A stretch of 64,000 nucleotides of DNA from Thecamonas trahens ATCC 50062 (lineage: Eukaryota; Apusozoa; Apusomonadida; Apusomonadidae). Position numbers and translations under genes: made by a program. The stretch spans positions 370,462 to 434,461 of the forward strand of contig NW_013657670.1 in assembly GCF_000142905.1 (NCBI RefSeq). Direction: 5' to 3'. The notes under the pieces were generated by a model, which was not told the DNA's origin, ran no database searches, and saw only the letters and a list, made by a program, of their open reading frames with translations. Numbering within the stretch: position 1 is the first letter of the stretch; every line of letters starts with the position of its first letter. This document shows positions 46,970-58,400 of this stretch, piece by piece.

Positions 46970-49900
46970 CTACGAGGCTGCAAGAAGACGCAGTGAGAGC
47001 GGGCGGTCCGAGGTCAGCACGCCAGCCATGTGGCGGATGTAGACACGGCGGCGGCGCTGCCGCTGGATGAGCGCCGCGTCGCGTGTCGCCAGCCGTTCCA
47101 GCATTAGCTCGAGGTCGTCCTGCACCTCTGGCGCCTCAAGCGCAACCTGCGCCCGAAGCGGCGTCGAGTGAACGCTCTCGCTCGACGGCGCGGTGAGTGC
47201 CTGCGCCTGTGCCAGGAGCTCAGCGTGCGGAGCCTGTGACTCGCCTGCGTACGATGCGAGCTTGGCCACCGCCTCGGCCCGCTCGCCGAGGCTCTCGAGC
47301 ACGTCATCGGCAGTGCGGACGGCCGACCTCGCAATGGCGCTGCCGAGATCAGATTCGGCGTGGTACAGCGTGTTCCACACGATTCCCAGCTCCTCCAGGT
47401 CATGAAACTCCCACATCCATGTCTCAAACACTTCGAGAAGCTCGTTGGGTCCTGCCGCCAGTCGCCCGCCCGACGCCCAGTAGAACCAGGCCTGCCGAAA
47501 GAGCTTTCCGAGAATAGCAAACACCTCGAGCTGCGCATCCGGCGAGTCGCCCTCGCCCTCGGCCGCTGCCAACCGAAGGCCGGCTAACGAGTCGGCAGCA
47601 ATGACACAGACAAGCGCGGCGACGACCCGGATGTAGTTCTTGAACAGTGTGGCATCGCCGAGCTCGCCTGCCTCCGCCGCTGCATTCACCGCGCTCGACG
47701 ACAGACGACAAAACGCGCCAACGGCGTCATCGGCCTCTTCAACCAACGCGGCCAGTGGAGGCGCACGGCTGCTGGCCAGAAGCGGCGTGGTGCCGTGCGC
47801 ATACAGGCTCGTCATGTACGCATTGAGCGCATCGAGCGCCGTGCAAAAGCTCGAGTCGTCGGCCTCCATCGGCCATGCCTGGCAGAGCTCGTCAGTGAGC
47901 TGCTGGACAAGCGCAAAGCAGACGAGCGAGTCGATGGCGGCGCGCTCGAGCTCGAGCGTCTCGAGCAAGTTAAACGCGGCATGGGTTTTGTCAGCGACAG
48001 CGTCGGCGGTCCAGCCGAGCCGATTCAGCAGCGCCGGATCCTCGAGCACCTCGTCAAGCACTTCCTTTTCCGAGAGGACCCGGGAGTAGGATGCCTGCCA
48101 GCGAGCGCGGAGGTCAAGCAGCTCAGCAACCGGCGTGCTGACTGAAAGATCGTCGCCGATGATACGCTCGTAGAGGACGTGGCGGCGGTGTGCGAGTGTC
48201 GCCATGGTGTACGGCGCCTCGTGAAAGGCAAAAACTTCGCGAGTGTGCGACATGACAGTCCGTAGGCCAGGGTCGTTGAGCACCTCAAATGTGAGGCTCA
48301 GAAGAGGCACATCGTCAGCGAGCCGTGCGCTCCCGCCGTGGACTAGCGCGTTCGACGAGGCCAAGAGCCGAAAGCCAACAAGCTGCTTGACATGGAGGAC
48401 GTGTACATAGGCGTGACCAACGTTGGCAACAGCGAGCAGGTCCAGTACCAGTGACGCCGCCAGGACCACTCGCGTGGCAAGCAAAAGAGTGAGGACAGGT
48501 ATCATGGACCGCTCGCTTGGCGCAAGCGCCGCAAACAGGCCCGATCGGAAGAGGCCCTCAGTCACCGCCGGCGTCATGTCGACGTCCTGCACCGCTCGCC
48601 ACGTCGGCACAAACGACGGCGCCACGCTCTCTACCACTATCGAGACAACGCACTCGAGGCCGTGGTAGGCCTGCACAAGCGCGCCCGGGGCGGACCAGTT
48701 GATGACTGAAGCACCGCCTGGTGCGCCTGGCGCCCGCTGATCCGACACCCACCCAATGCCAAAGACGGCGCGGAGGAGGTCGGCGAGCCGGTACTGGCCG
48801 ATGGCCACCAAGACAGCCACTGCCTCGCGGACGTAGCTTGCCGCCAGCCACCCGAGATTGGTCTCAAACCCATCAATCGAGGCCGGCATACAAACACCAG
48901 CGAAACTGAGACGCAGGAGCGAGAGCTCAAACGCCACCGCGAGCGGGCGGCTTTCGGTCCGACTGCTCTGGCCAGCGCGGGCCATGCCGCCGGAAACATG
49001 CAGCGCAGCGCGGGCGAGCTGCAGCGTCGACGACCACGCCGATGGCCGCTTGATCCCGGCTGCAGCGAGTGCCAGCTGGGTCCGTCCCACAAGCACGTCA
49101 TGGATCCGCAGCACCGCAGCCCACGCCGGCTCGCACTCGCCTGCCTTGGCCAACGCAACCAGTTGTGGGGTGAGCGCCGGCCAGTCACTGCTGCTGCTCC
49201 CGCTGCTGTCAAGCATAATGCCGTACAGCTGAGCGAGGCTCCCGCCCTCGATGTCGATCTGACTCAAGAGCGCCGCATACCGAGCTTCCGAGTTGATGAA
49301 CGGGAAGAACTTGCTGCCGACGTGGGCCTCGTGAGCCAGCACAAGCTTGGCCAATGCAGCGAGAACGGGTGGGCCGAGCAGCGGCTGGTCAAACTGCGCC
49401 AGCGGCAAGTGATTGACCAGCGAGACTGGAGTGTCATCGAGCGCCTTGAGCTGCTTCTCGCCGTTGAAAGCCGGACGTGTCTCATCCGATGCCCACATCT
49501 CAAGCGTATGGGCCAGAAAGTGCCGGGTCGAGGCGCCGCCTTCGCGCTCGCCCTGAATCCACATCCCGACTAGCGTCTCGCGCAAACTCACCGCAAGCGG
49601 CAGGCTGCCGGGCTGCAGCAGGGTCTCGCCCAAGCTTCTTGAAGAGGCTGAGCCTGCGGTAACGCCTGCTCTGATGCGCGCCATCGCCCGCCGGAGCCAC
49701 CACGCTTCCCACGGACGGAGCCGGATTCGCGGCTCAAGTACCGCCGAGAGGACCGCAACGCCATCTCTCACAAATGCACCTCCATTGCCGTTGCTGCTCT
49801 CACGCCGCTTGCGCACCAGCCGGATACCAAAGGCAGCCCCCGCTCCAACAAGCAAGTCAAACGAGACGAGCGAGACGAGGAGTGCCACCGCGTCAGCAGA

Positions 49901-50743
49901 GACGGCATCGCGCGCGCCAGATACCACTACCGCATGAGTCGCCGACAGCACCGCATGTAGTGAGCCCACGCTCGGGGAGTGCAGAAAGAGAAAGATGGCC
50001 GAGGCCATCTCGGGCGGGACAACGGCAAAAGCCGGTGGACGCGGAGGGACGGCGACGCTCAGCATGTAGCCGACCACAACAGACTCACTCTCTGCATCGC
50101 CCCTTCCCTCTGAGCGCAGCACCAGCGCTAGCTCTGCCCGCGCTCGCCAGCTATCCAGCGAACTGAAGTCTGGCCAGTGCGCTGCGCGCTTAGCCTCTGC
50201 TCGCCACGCCCTGCACACACCGGCAGCCGCAACCAGATGGCGGGGCGCCGTGCTGAGCCAGGGAATGATGAGCGCAGCGAGGCCTGCCCATCCCCGGCGT
50301 GAGCCCATGCTCGCGGCTGTATCACTGGAACTTGCAGTACGGCTTGCATCTGAGCCTGCCGGTGTGGTCGGGTCGGCCATGGCCCGGGCCGCCGCGCACG
50401 AGCCTGCAATGACAGCGAGCGAGACAAAGAGCGGCGAGGCGGCGTAGTTGTGATCAAAGGCAAGAAGATGCGTGACCCCAACAGCGAGCTGCGCTCCGAT
50501 GAGAGGGGCCGGCAGGCGCTCTGGAAGCGAGCGAAAGGCGCCGTATCGGTCGTCGAACCGCGAGAGGCCCGTGGAGGCATTGTCGCCGCGGACAGCGAGT
50601 CGCGCCAGGGCGTCCATGCCCTCGAGGGCAGCAAAGGTCAGCTCGTGGCCGGCGGCATCCGAAGGAGGCTCGTCCCCAATCACACCCAGACCAGCCGCAA
50701 GCACATGGGCATGTGCCGCACATACCTCGTCGTGGCTCTCCAT
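46970..50743 (-). CDS. Large helical protein with an F-box-like segment, function unknown
   Basis: 1257 residues from ATG 50743 ('MESHDE'). An in-frame ATG at 50932 would add 63 residues of low-complexity Asp/Val/Gly. Around residue 150-195, 'WAGLAALIIPWLSTAPRHLVAAAGVCRAWRAEAKRAAHW' resembles an F-box (L-P-like start, 'CRAWR' end), which would link to SCF ubiquitin ligases. The rest is Ala/Leu-rich helix with no repeat period that I can fix, and a basic C-terminal patch 'RQRRRRVYIRHMAG'. I do not recognise the family. The complete absence of in-frame stops over 3.8 kb and Ala/Val-rich helices support a real protein. Confidence 0.6.
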   Translation of the reverse strand: MESHDEVCAAHAHVLAAGLGVIGDEPPSDAAGHELTFAALEGMDALARLAVRGDNASTGLSRFDDRYGAFRSLPERLPAPLIGAQLAVGVTHLLAFDHNYAASPLFVSLAVIAGSCAAARAMADPTTPAGSDASRTASSSDTAASMGSRRGWAGLAALIIPWLSTAPRHLVAAAGVCRAWRAEAKRAAHWPDFSSLDSWRARAELALVLRSEGRGDAESESVVVGYMLSVAVPPRPPAFAVVPPEMASAIFLFLHSPSVGSLHAVLSATHAVVVSGARDAVSADAVALLVSLVSFDLLVGAGAAFGIRLVRKRRESSNGNGGAFVRDGVAVLSAVLEPRIRLRPWEAWWLRRAMARIRAGVTAGSASSRSLGETLLQPGSLPLAVSLRETLVGMWIQGEREGGASTRHFLAHTLEMWASDETRPAFNGEKQLKALDDTPVSLVNHLPLAQFDQPLLGPPVLAALAKLVLAHEAHVGSKFFPFINSEARYAALLSQIDIEGGSLAQLYGIMLDSSGSSSSDWPALTPQLVALAKAGECEPAWAAVLRIHDVLVGRTQLALAAAGIKRPSAWSSTLQLARAALHVSGGMARAGQSSRTESRPLAVAFELSLLRLSFAGVCMPASIDGFETNLGWLAASYVREAVAVLVAIGQYRLADLLRAVFGIGWVSDQRAPGAPGGASVINWSAPGALVQAYHGLECVVSIVVESVAPSFVPTWRAVQDVDMTPAVTEGLFRSGLFAALAPSERSMIPVLTLLLATRVVLAASLVLDLLAVANVGHAYVHVLHVKQLVGFRLLASSNALVHGGSARLADDVPLLSLTFEVLNDPGLRTVMSHTREVFAFHEAPYTMATLAHRRHVLYERIIGDDLSVSTPVAELLDLRARWQASYSRVLSEKEVLDEVLEDPALLNRLGWTADAVADKTHAAFNLLETLELERAAIDSLVCFALVQQLTDELCQAWPMEADDSSFCTALDALNAYMTSLYAHGTTPLLASSRAPPLAALVEEADDAVGAFCRLSSSAVNAAAEAGELGDATLFKNYIRVVAALVCVIAADSLAGLRLAAAEGEGDSPDAQLEVFAILGKLFRQAWFYWASGGRLAAGPNELLEVFETWMWEFHDLEELGIVWNTLYHAESDLGSAIARSAVRTADDVLESLGERAEAVAKLASYAGESQAPHAELLAQAQALTAPSSESVHSTPLRAQVALEAPEVQDDLELMLERLATRDAALIQRQRRRRVYIRHMAGVLTSDRPLSLRLLAAS

Positions 50744-51066
50744 AGAGGGTGGGGTGTCTCGCCCTGCCAGGGCGCAAGGCCGCCGCCACAGCAGTGGTTG
50801 GTGCCCGCGCTCAAACCCAGCTGCTCTCCCTGACACACCAGCATCGCCTACGTCGCCCACATCGCCTTCCACAAACACATCAAGGACATCACCAGCCACA
50901 TGCATGGCCATCACTGCTTGCATCACCCGCATCAATACGATCGCTCATATCAACCACATCGACCGCCGCCGGCATCGGCTGTCAGGCAGGGTACTCACGA
51001 CGCACGACCTCACTTGCACAAGTGGCCGCGGGAGAGGTGGCGAGTGCAAAATCCTGTACAGCGGGC

Positions 51067-52188
51067 ATGGCTGCGGATGGGGACGATGCGGTGCGGTGGC
51101 TGGCCCAGGCCCTCCAGAGCGAGGCGAGACTGGACAAGTTGCTGACCATGACTTCCGCCGAGTGTGGCGACGGCGAGCAGAGAACAGAAGAAGCTGAGAG
51201 GGGGCATCGGCTGAAGCGGGCGCGAAAGGCAAAGGGCTTTGCAAGGACACTGCTGAAGGCCGACGATCAGCTGCCTGAGGCCCGGCGGGTGGCGATGGAG
51301 AACGAGGTGGCGGCGGTGGCGGCCGAGTGGCCCGAACTGGCAGAGCTGGTCATGGAGGATGCCGTAGCTTTGCTTGCCGAGGGCTTTGCGCCGCAACAGG
51401 ACCGGCCACCACTCCACCCTCTGGAGGAAGAGCTGGTGGCAAGGACCGAGGCCATGCTGACTGTCGAGGAGCGGGAAGCGCTGGATGGGTCGACCGAGCG
51501 AGAGACTGAGGTCGGGCGCAAGATCATGGGCGATGGCCCCGACACGCCGTCGTTCGCCTACCCGAACGGGCGGTCACTGGCGGGGCATCTAGCGAAGCAG
51601 CTTGTGACAAACCGCGGGGTGCCGCCCCAGCTAGCGGTCCCGCATCCGTGTTTTGAGCTGCGCGTGGTAAGCGAGAGCGAGGCGCGCGGGCTTGCGGACC
51701 TCGCCGCGGCGATGACCGAGTACGCCGCCGCTCCCTCTACGTCTGCTGCTGGCAGGGTAGCCGAGACTGGCGCTGCTTGCCCCCACGCATGCTGGCGGGT
51801 CATGGGCTTTGCGATGACGGCGGCAAGCCTGGTGCGCCCGCTCCCGCAGCGCGCCACGCTCATTGCCGCGTTTGAAGCGCCGGTTTACGGCGCCAAGCGC
51901 CTGGTTGGAGCGCAGCTCTCTGCCGGCGCGCGGGCATGGTCCAAGCATGTTGGCCGGACACCCGATGGGCGATGGCCCGAGGTCTGCGGCTCGGTGGCCG
52001 AACGCAACGCCAAGGCGCTCGAGCTCTGCATCGGGGTGCTTGACGACGTCCGCTGGCTCAACATTCACCTTTTGTACACTGGAACGCTTGTGCTCGAGAT
52101 GCGGTCAAGCGGCGGGCGAGGGATGCGGTGGCTGGCGGACGGCTCGCTTTTTATCGGCTTTCTCGAGCCGCACGAGTACAGAGCGTAG
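51067..52188 (+). CDS. Unknown soluble protein, 373 residues
   Basis: One exon from ATG 51067. The first 150 residues are charged and helical ('RLKRARKAKGFARTLLKADDQLPEARR'). The last 200 look like a compact mixed domain ('PHPCFELRVVSESEARGLADLAAAM', 'CWRVMGFAMTAASLVRPLP', 'LDDVRWLNIHLLYTGTLVLEMR', 'MRWLADGSLFIGFL'). There is no signal peptide or transmembrane helix. No family is recognised. It diverges from the F-box-like gene and converges on NOC2 (38 bp). Confidence 0.6.
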   Translation: MAADGDDAVRWLAQALQSEARLDKLLTMTSAECGDGEQRTEEAERGHRLKRARKAKGFARTLLKADDQLPEARRVAMENEVAAVAAEWPELAELVMEDAVALLAEGFAPQQDRPPLHPLEEELVARTEAMLTVEEREALDGSTERETEVGRKIMGDGPDTPSFAYPNGRSLAGHLAKQLVTNRGVPPQLAVPHPCFELRVVSESEARGLADLAAAMTEYAAAPSTSAAGRVAETGAACPHACWRVMGFAMTAASLVRPLPQRATLIAAFEAPVYGAKRLVGAQLSAGARAWSKHVGRTPDGRWPEVCGSVAERNAKALELCIGVLDDVRWLNIHLLYTGTLVLEMRSSGGRGMRWLADGSLFIGFLEPHEYRA

Positions 52189-52226
52189 TCCAGGATAGTG
52201 TGCTGCTGGTGTGGAACACCGCCAGT

Positions 52227-55200
52227 TTACCAGTCGTCGTCGGAGCCGAGCTCCTGGACGGTGTCGGCTGGGAGCTCGGACTCGTCCTTGATGGACATGA
52301 CACGGTGCGCGGCGCGCTCCTGCTCGGCCGAGAGGGCGATGGTCTTGCGGCGCTTGCGAGACGGAGCCTCCTCGGGCTCGTCGTCATCGGACGAGCTCTC
52401 GTCGTCGTCAGAGCTGTTGGAGCTCTCGTCGCTGTGCGGCTGCGAGCGCTTGCGCTTGGCGGAGCCGGCGTGGTCGTCCTCGTCGTCCGCGCGCGGGTCA
52501 GTGGCGGCTTCGAGGGCCTGGCGCAGGGTGTTGTGCTCGGCCGGGTCGAGCTTGTCGTCGTCGTTGCCAAAGGTGGCGGCGGCGGCGGCATCGTCGGCGA
52601 GGCGGGCGCGCTCGGCCTCGTGCTCCTTGAGCTTGGCGACGTAAGCCTTCTGGATGGGCGACTTTGCGGTGTTGAGGCCGGCCTCAAAGGCCTCCACGGC
52701 GGCGGTGTCGCCGGGCGCAAAGGTGATGGAGTCGCGCTTAGCGCGGATCCAGCGGGAATGGTTGCCGATGGCGGAGATGAGGTAGGCGACGCGCTTGCGG
52801 AGGGCGGGCGCGATAGCCTTGTTCCTGGAGAAGGTACGGACCGAGGAGAGGACAGGCGCCAGAAGCTCCGGGAAGGCAATCGTGCCAGCGAGCGAGTGGG
52901 CGTGGCGGAGGAGGATAAAGGCGACGCGGTCGACGACCGAAGTCTTGAAGGCGCGCGAGGTGGTGTACGACTTGGTCACCTTGACTACGATGGTGAGGTC
53001 GATGGGCTTGGTCGTCGACGCCGCCGACTTTTTGGCGAGCGACTCCGCGTGGAGAATGGAGAGGAGGGCGGTGGCAGCCGGGGTGACGAGGCCAGTAGCA
53101 GCGGCAAGGTTGACAAGGTCCTCCATGACGTGCAAGTGGAGCGGGAAGTAGCGGGCCGACGGCGCAAGAGTGGCGATGCCGGACAGGATCTGGATCACCG
53201 GGTAGCGGAGCGGCTCGAGCTTGTCCGAGTCCTTGTACTGCGCAAGGATCTGGGCCCAGAGGCGGAGCGAGTGAACAACCTGCCAGTTGTAGACGGTGGC
53301 GAGCGAGGACTTGGACTGGGCCGAGATGGCGGTGCGGAGAAGGATGGCGAGCTGGCGGATGTAGACAAAGGCGTGCTGGTACGAAGCCTCGACGTTGATA
53401 CCAAAGAGCTCGACCAGACAGTTGCGGAGGAGCTGCTGGCGGGCGGCGGTGTGGGCGGCGGTGTGCTTGACCTCGCGGACAAAGGCCATGTACGAGCGCT
53501 TGAGCGCGTCATTGATGAACCAGGCAGGCAGGTTGAGCGCCATGGTGCGGATGGTGAGGAAGGCGTGGAGCATGGTGTCCTCCGACTCGGCACGGGCCCA
53601 ATGCGCCACAAGGGTCTTGAGCAGCCGCTTGGCCGTCTTCAGCTGGTGCTGCATGAACGGAATGAGCGCGTCGAGGTGGACAAAGACCAGACGCAGGATG
53701 GACGGGTCGCGGACGCCATCGACAAACACAATGAGCGTCCGGAGGTACGACTGGACCGTGCGCTTGATACCGACAAAGCCCGGGACCTTGGACGGCACAG
53801 CCCGCGGGCCGGGCGTGTACGGCTTGCGCTGCGAGCCGCGGCTCCGCGCCCGCTGCGACTGGATTTGGAGGTAGGCGTTGAAGATCTTGTGCATGTTGCG
53901 GAGCGAGAAGAGGACAATCATGTTGAAGACTGCCTCCGACTCGACGCGGAACCGAATCTTGCCCAGGGCCTTGGTCACTGCGGCCTCGTTCTCATCGCGC
54001 TCGGACCGGGTGCTGGCGGCCTGCCCGCTGGCGTCGACTGTCATGGCCACTGCAGACTTGAACGCCGCCACAAAGGTACGGATCCGGCGCGGAGTCAGCT
54101 CCTTGGTCACAAGCAACTTCTTCCACTGCGAGTACATCTCTGCCGAGATGACTGGCAGCTTGCTCAGCGGCATGTCCTTCTTGCGGTTGCGCTTCTCCTC
54201 GGCCGCAGCCTCGCGGAGGAGCTCGGCCTCGGCCGCAACCTCTTCCTCCTCGCCGTCGTCCGACTCGGCGGCAAAGTCGAGAAGCCCGGCGTCGTGCTCC
54301 TGCAGAAACTTGAAAAACTCCGGATCCTGCTCCGCAAGCTGGTCCATCTGCATCTTGTGTTCATCAACTACCTTGGCACGCGCGTTCTTGGCGCTGCTGG
54401 CCACGTTGTTCGACGCGTCGTCCGATGCGCTGCCGTCGTCCGACGAGCTGAAGCCATCGACGCCAAACTTGGCCACCAGATCGGCCTCGGTCACGCCTTC
54501 TCCCTCGCTGCTCTCGCCCTCGTCGTCGTCGCCATCCGAGGACGCCTCCGCCGCGCCATCGTCGTCATCATCGCTGTCCTGCATCTTCTGCATAAAGCCC
54601 TCAAAGTCCAGCCCGGCGTACTTATCCTTCTTGCTCCCACGAGCCGACTTGCCAGCCTTGCCGGCCACGGCATCACCAGCCTCGACAGCCATGGCCAGCA
54701 TCTCATCAGCCTCGTCCGACTCTTCGTCCTCGGGCAGAGCCGAGATCTTCGGCCGCTGACGCTTGTTCTTCTTCTTCTTGCCCTTCACTCCGAGCTCGGC
54801 CGCGCCCCGGGCCTTTGCTTTGGACCTCGACTCCTCCTTAGCCAGCCGGATAGCCCTACGGATGGCCTTGCTCTCCTCACGCTCAGCCACATCCTTCACC
54901 ACTTTGCGCCGCTTGAGCTCTCCCTTGAGGTTCTGTGCGTGTGAAGGGGAAGGGGGTGAGCAATGCGGTAGGATTGGGGAGGCGGGGACTGGGTGGGTGG
55001 GGAGGGGGGGGGGGGAGGGGGTGACCATCCTCCCATCCATCCGCCATCTCGCCGACCTAGGGGGGGGGGGGCAGGAGCAGGGGGGGGGGGGGACAGGGGT
55101 GGGGAGGGGGGAGAGAGAGAGAGAGAAGAAGGAAGAGGGAAGAGGTAGTACGTACCTTGTTCTCATACTTCTTGGTGGCCTTGTCCTTCTTGCGCACCAT
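52227..55200 (-). CDS. NOC2: Nucleolar complex protein 2 (ribosome biogenesis)
   Basis: Exon 1 is 55200-55156 ('MVRKKDKATKKYENK', 15 codons), the intron 55155-54933 (223 nt, GTACGT...ACAG, phase 0) and exon 2 54932-52227; 916 residues. The N-terminus is Lys-rich, followed by acidic Ser/Asp stretches (~70-200). The Noc2 domain occupies the middle: 'YSQWKKLLVTKELTPRRIRTFVAAFKSAV', 'AFLTIRTMALNLPAWFINDALKRSYMAFVREVKH', 'VYNWQVVHSLRLWAQILA' and 'YFPLHLHVMEDLVNLA'. The C-terminus is acidic with a KRKR-like cluster. NOC2 pairs with NOC1 or NOC3 to move pre-60S ribosomal particles. Confidence 0.92.
54995..55112 (+). repeat. G-tract cluster in the NOC2 intron
   Basis: Several G runs of 8-12 (about 55003-55018, 55060-55070 and 55081-55092) plus shorter ones. 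On the NOC2 coding strand they read as C tracts upstream of the acceptor; the plus strand could form G-quadruplexes. Confidence 0.8.
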
Positions 55201-55456
55201 TGTCCCTGTGGCGGAAAGACGAGTGACAAAGCCCTGAGCGACGGGCCTGGGGCTGGCTCACCGAGAGGGGCTGACTCGGCTTGGCTGGGCAGGGCTGGCT
55301 GGCAGGATGGTGACCCGTGGCGGTGGTGATCAGACGCGACACGACGACTGGTAGTCCTGCCGCTGCCCCCACCATTGCGCTTGCCCCTCCCCTCTACCCC
55401 TCCGACCCACCTACGCACCATCTCCTACCACTTTACTCTACTCTACCCTCAGGTCT

Positions 55457-58400
55457 ATGCTCCGGGCGTACTGGGCGCGGATGGTGCCGGTGGCCACCTT
55501 GGCTGGTCGGAGGTGGGCTGCTAGCGCGGGCGCGGGCGGGCTGGCGGCAGGGTACGAGCCCGCGGCTGTGGAGGCTGGCAAGGTGGCGCGATGGGAGGCC
55601 TGGCGAGTGCAGCAGGCCAAAGAAGCAGCAAAGACAGGCAGCTTGCGAAGGCCGACGTTTACCGTCCTCCTCCCGCCACCCAACGTGACTGGCGCGCTGC
55701 ATCTGGGCCACGCGCTGACGGTTGCGGTGGAGGATGCGGCGGTGCGGGCGGCGCGGGCTCGCGGCGAGGAGACTCTGTGGATCCCCGGGCTGGACCACGC
55801 TGGCATCGCCACCCAGGTTGTGGTTGAGAGCAAGATCCAGCGCGAGCGCGGCATCTCGCGGCATGAGCTCGGCCGCGACGCATTTGTGCGCGAAGTTCAC
55901 GCTTGGAAGGAGGCGACCGGCGATGGACGCATTCGTGACCAGCTGCGGATGCTAGGCGGCGGGCTCGACTGGGCGCACGAGTACTTTACCATGGATCCGG
56001 CGCGGTCGCAGGCGGTCGATACTGCGTTTATGCAGCTCGCCGCCGACGGGCTTATCTACCGTGATCTGCGGCTGGTCAACTGGTGCCCAACGCTGCGGTC
56101 GGCCATTTCGGATGTCGAGGTTGACCACGTCGACGTCGCGCCCGACTCGACCATTGCCCTGCCCGACGGCCGCCGGGTTCCGTCCGGTCGGCTGTATACT
56201 ATCCGCTACGCCGTCGCCAACTCACCGTCTGGAGAGACCGTGGCGGTGCAGACAACCCGTCCCGAGACGGTGCTGGTTGACACGGCGCTGGCCGTCCACC
56301 CCGACGACCCGCGCCACGCGCGGCTCGCCGGCAAGAGCGTGAAGCACCCGCTGACGGGCGCGCTGCTGCCGGTGGTTGCCGACGCGACGGCCGTCGATCC
56401 CGAATTCGGAACAGGCGTGGTCAAGATCTCGCCCGGCGTCGACTTTAACGACTACGCCACCGGCGTCCGGCACGGCCAAGCTCCGCTGACGCTCTTTGAC
56501 GACGTTGGCCATGTGGCGCTGAGCGAGCTGGTTGCCCACCTCGGTGACACACCACTCCCGGCTGAGTTGGCTGAGCTTGAGGGCGTCGACCGGTACGAGG
56601 CGCGTGCACGCATCATTGAGCTTCTCGAGGCTAGTGGTGCGTACGGCGGCCATGAGCCGTATGCACAGAGCCTTGCGGTCTGCTCACGGACTGGCGACGT
56701 GCTCGAACCGCTCCTCCGCCCGCAGTGGTTTCTCAGGACTCGCGAGCTAGCCGAGGCGGCGCGTAAGGCGGTCGAGACTGGCGCGCTCACGATTGCGCCC
56801 GCGTCGTTCGAGGCAACATGGGACGAGTGGATGCATCAGCTCAACGACTGGTGCCTCTCGCGGCAGCTCTGGTGGGGCCATCGGGTTCCGGCGTGGCGGG
56901 CACCGGGCTCATCGGGCTTGCACACTTCAGACTGGGTCTTTGCCGCCGACGAGGCGGCGGCATCGGTTGCCGCCGCCGAGGTCTGGGGCTCGGGTGACGT
57001 GGTCCGCGACGACGACGTGCTCGACACGTGGTTCTCGTCGGCGCTGCTGCCGATGTCGGCGCTGGGGTGGCCGCATGCCGATCCGCGCCGCGCCGGCTAC
57101 CCGCTGACACTCATGGAGACCGGCTCGGACATCCTGGTCTTTTGGGTCGCACGCATGGTAATGCTCTGCACCCACCTCGCGCCTGGCGGTGAGCTCCCAT
57201 TCAAGCACATCGACCTCCACCAGATGGTCCGCGACAAGTCAGGGCGCAAGATGTCCAAGTCGCTCGGCAATGTACTCGATCCGGCCGACCTCATTCAGGG
57301 GGCGTCGCTGGACAAGCTTCTCGCTGCGCTCGAGGGCGGCAACTTGCCTGCGGGCGAGCGCGCCCGTGCAAGTTCGGACCTCAAGGCTGCGTTCCCCGAC
57401 GGTTTTCCGGCGTTCGGCACCGACGCGCTCCGGTATGCCCTTCTCGAAATGACTAAGCAATCGCACTTTATCAATCTCGACCCATCGCTGGTCCTCTCGG
57501 CGCGCAAATTCTGCAACAAGATCTGGAACGGACTCCGGTATGTGCTGCTTGCCACCGAGGACGAGGGTGCAGTTCCGCAGTACGTCCAGCAGCTGGCGTC
57601 GGGTGCTGATGGGCGGGCCGAGCTCCGGCTGACGCCCGACACCGCGGCGGCGCTGACGCCAATGGACGCGTGGATTCTGAGCAAGCTTGACGTCATGGCG
57701 GCCGAGGTGCAGGCAGCGGCGCAGCCGCCGCTGGCGCTGCACAAGGCGGCTCGCGCGGTGTCGGGCTTTTTCGTCGATGCTTTCTGCGACATCTACGTGG
57801 AACACACCAAGGTGAGTAAGGGCGGCGTCGAGGGCGCAGTTCTTGCCCACTGTGCGCTCTCATTCCTCACGGCGGCGCACCCGCTGCTACCGTTCCTCAC
57901 CGACGAGCTGGTGAGCCACGCGGTCGGGCTGTGCGACGAGCTGCCAGCAAGTGTCGATACTCGGGTTGCGCCACTCCCCGAGGCCTTTGCGGTCTCGCCG
58001 TCGGATGTGCCTCGGCAGCTTGCCAACGCTGCCGCCGCAATCGACGGCTACGTCCTTCCGTTGCTGGAGCAGGTCCGATCGCTTCGGGCGAGCTGGACCC
58101 CGCCGCGCGGAGCAGCAGTGTACGTGGTGAGCGAGGCGAGCAAGGTGGTGGCCGACGCTCAAGCACGAAGCCAGGTCCACGCCCTTGTGGCGCGGCTAGC
58201 CAAGGCCCAAGACGTGACCGACACGCCTCGCGATGGGTACGTCGAGCACGGTGCCATCGAGTTTGGGGTCGGCCCGCACGCCATCCGGGTCGCGCTCACG
58301 GCCGAGCCCGGATTGGCGCTCGGCCAGGCCGCGCGGACGCTGAGCAAGAGCCAGCGGGCCGAGCTCGGCGCCCGTTCGGCCAAGTTGGAGGCACAGATTG

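Noticed and set aside
52128-54944. 938-codon open frame on the plus strand
   Set aside because: It lies entirely antisense to NOC2, whose domain is unmistakable. GC-rich codon use leaves antisense frames free of stops; the translation has no domain.
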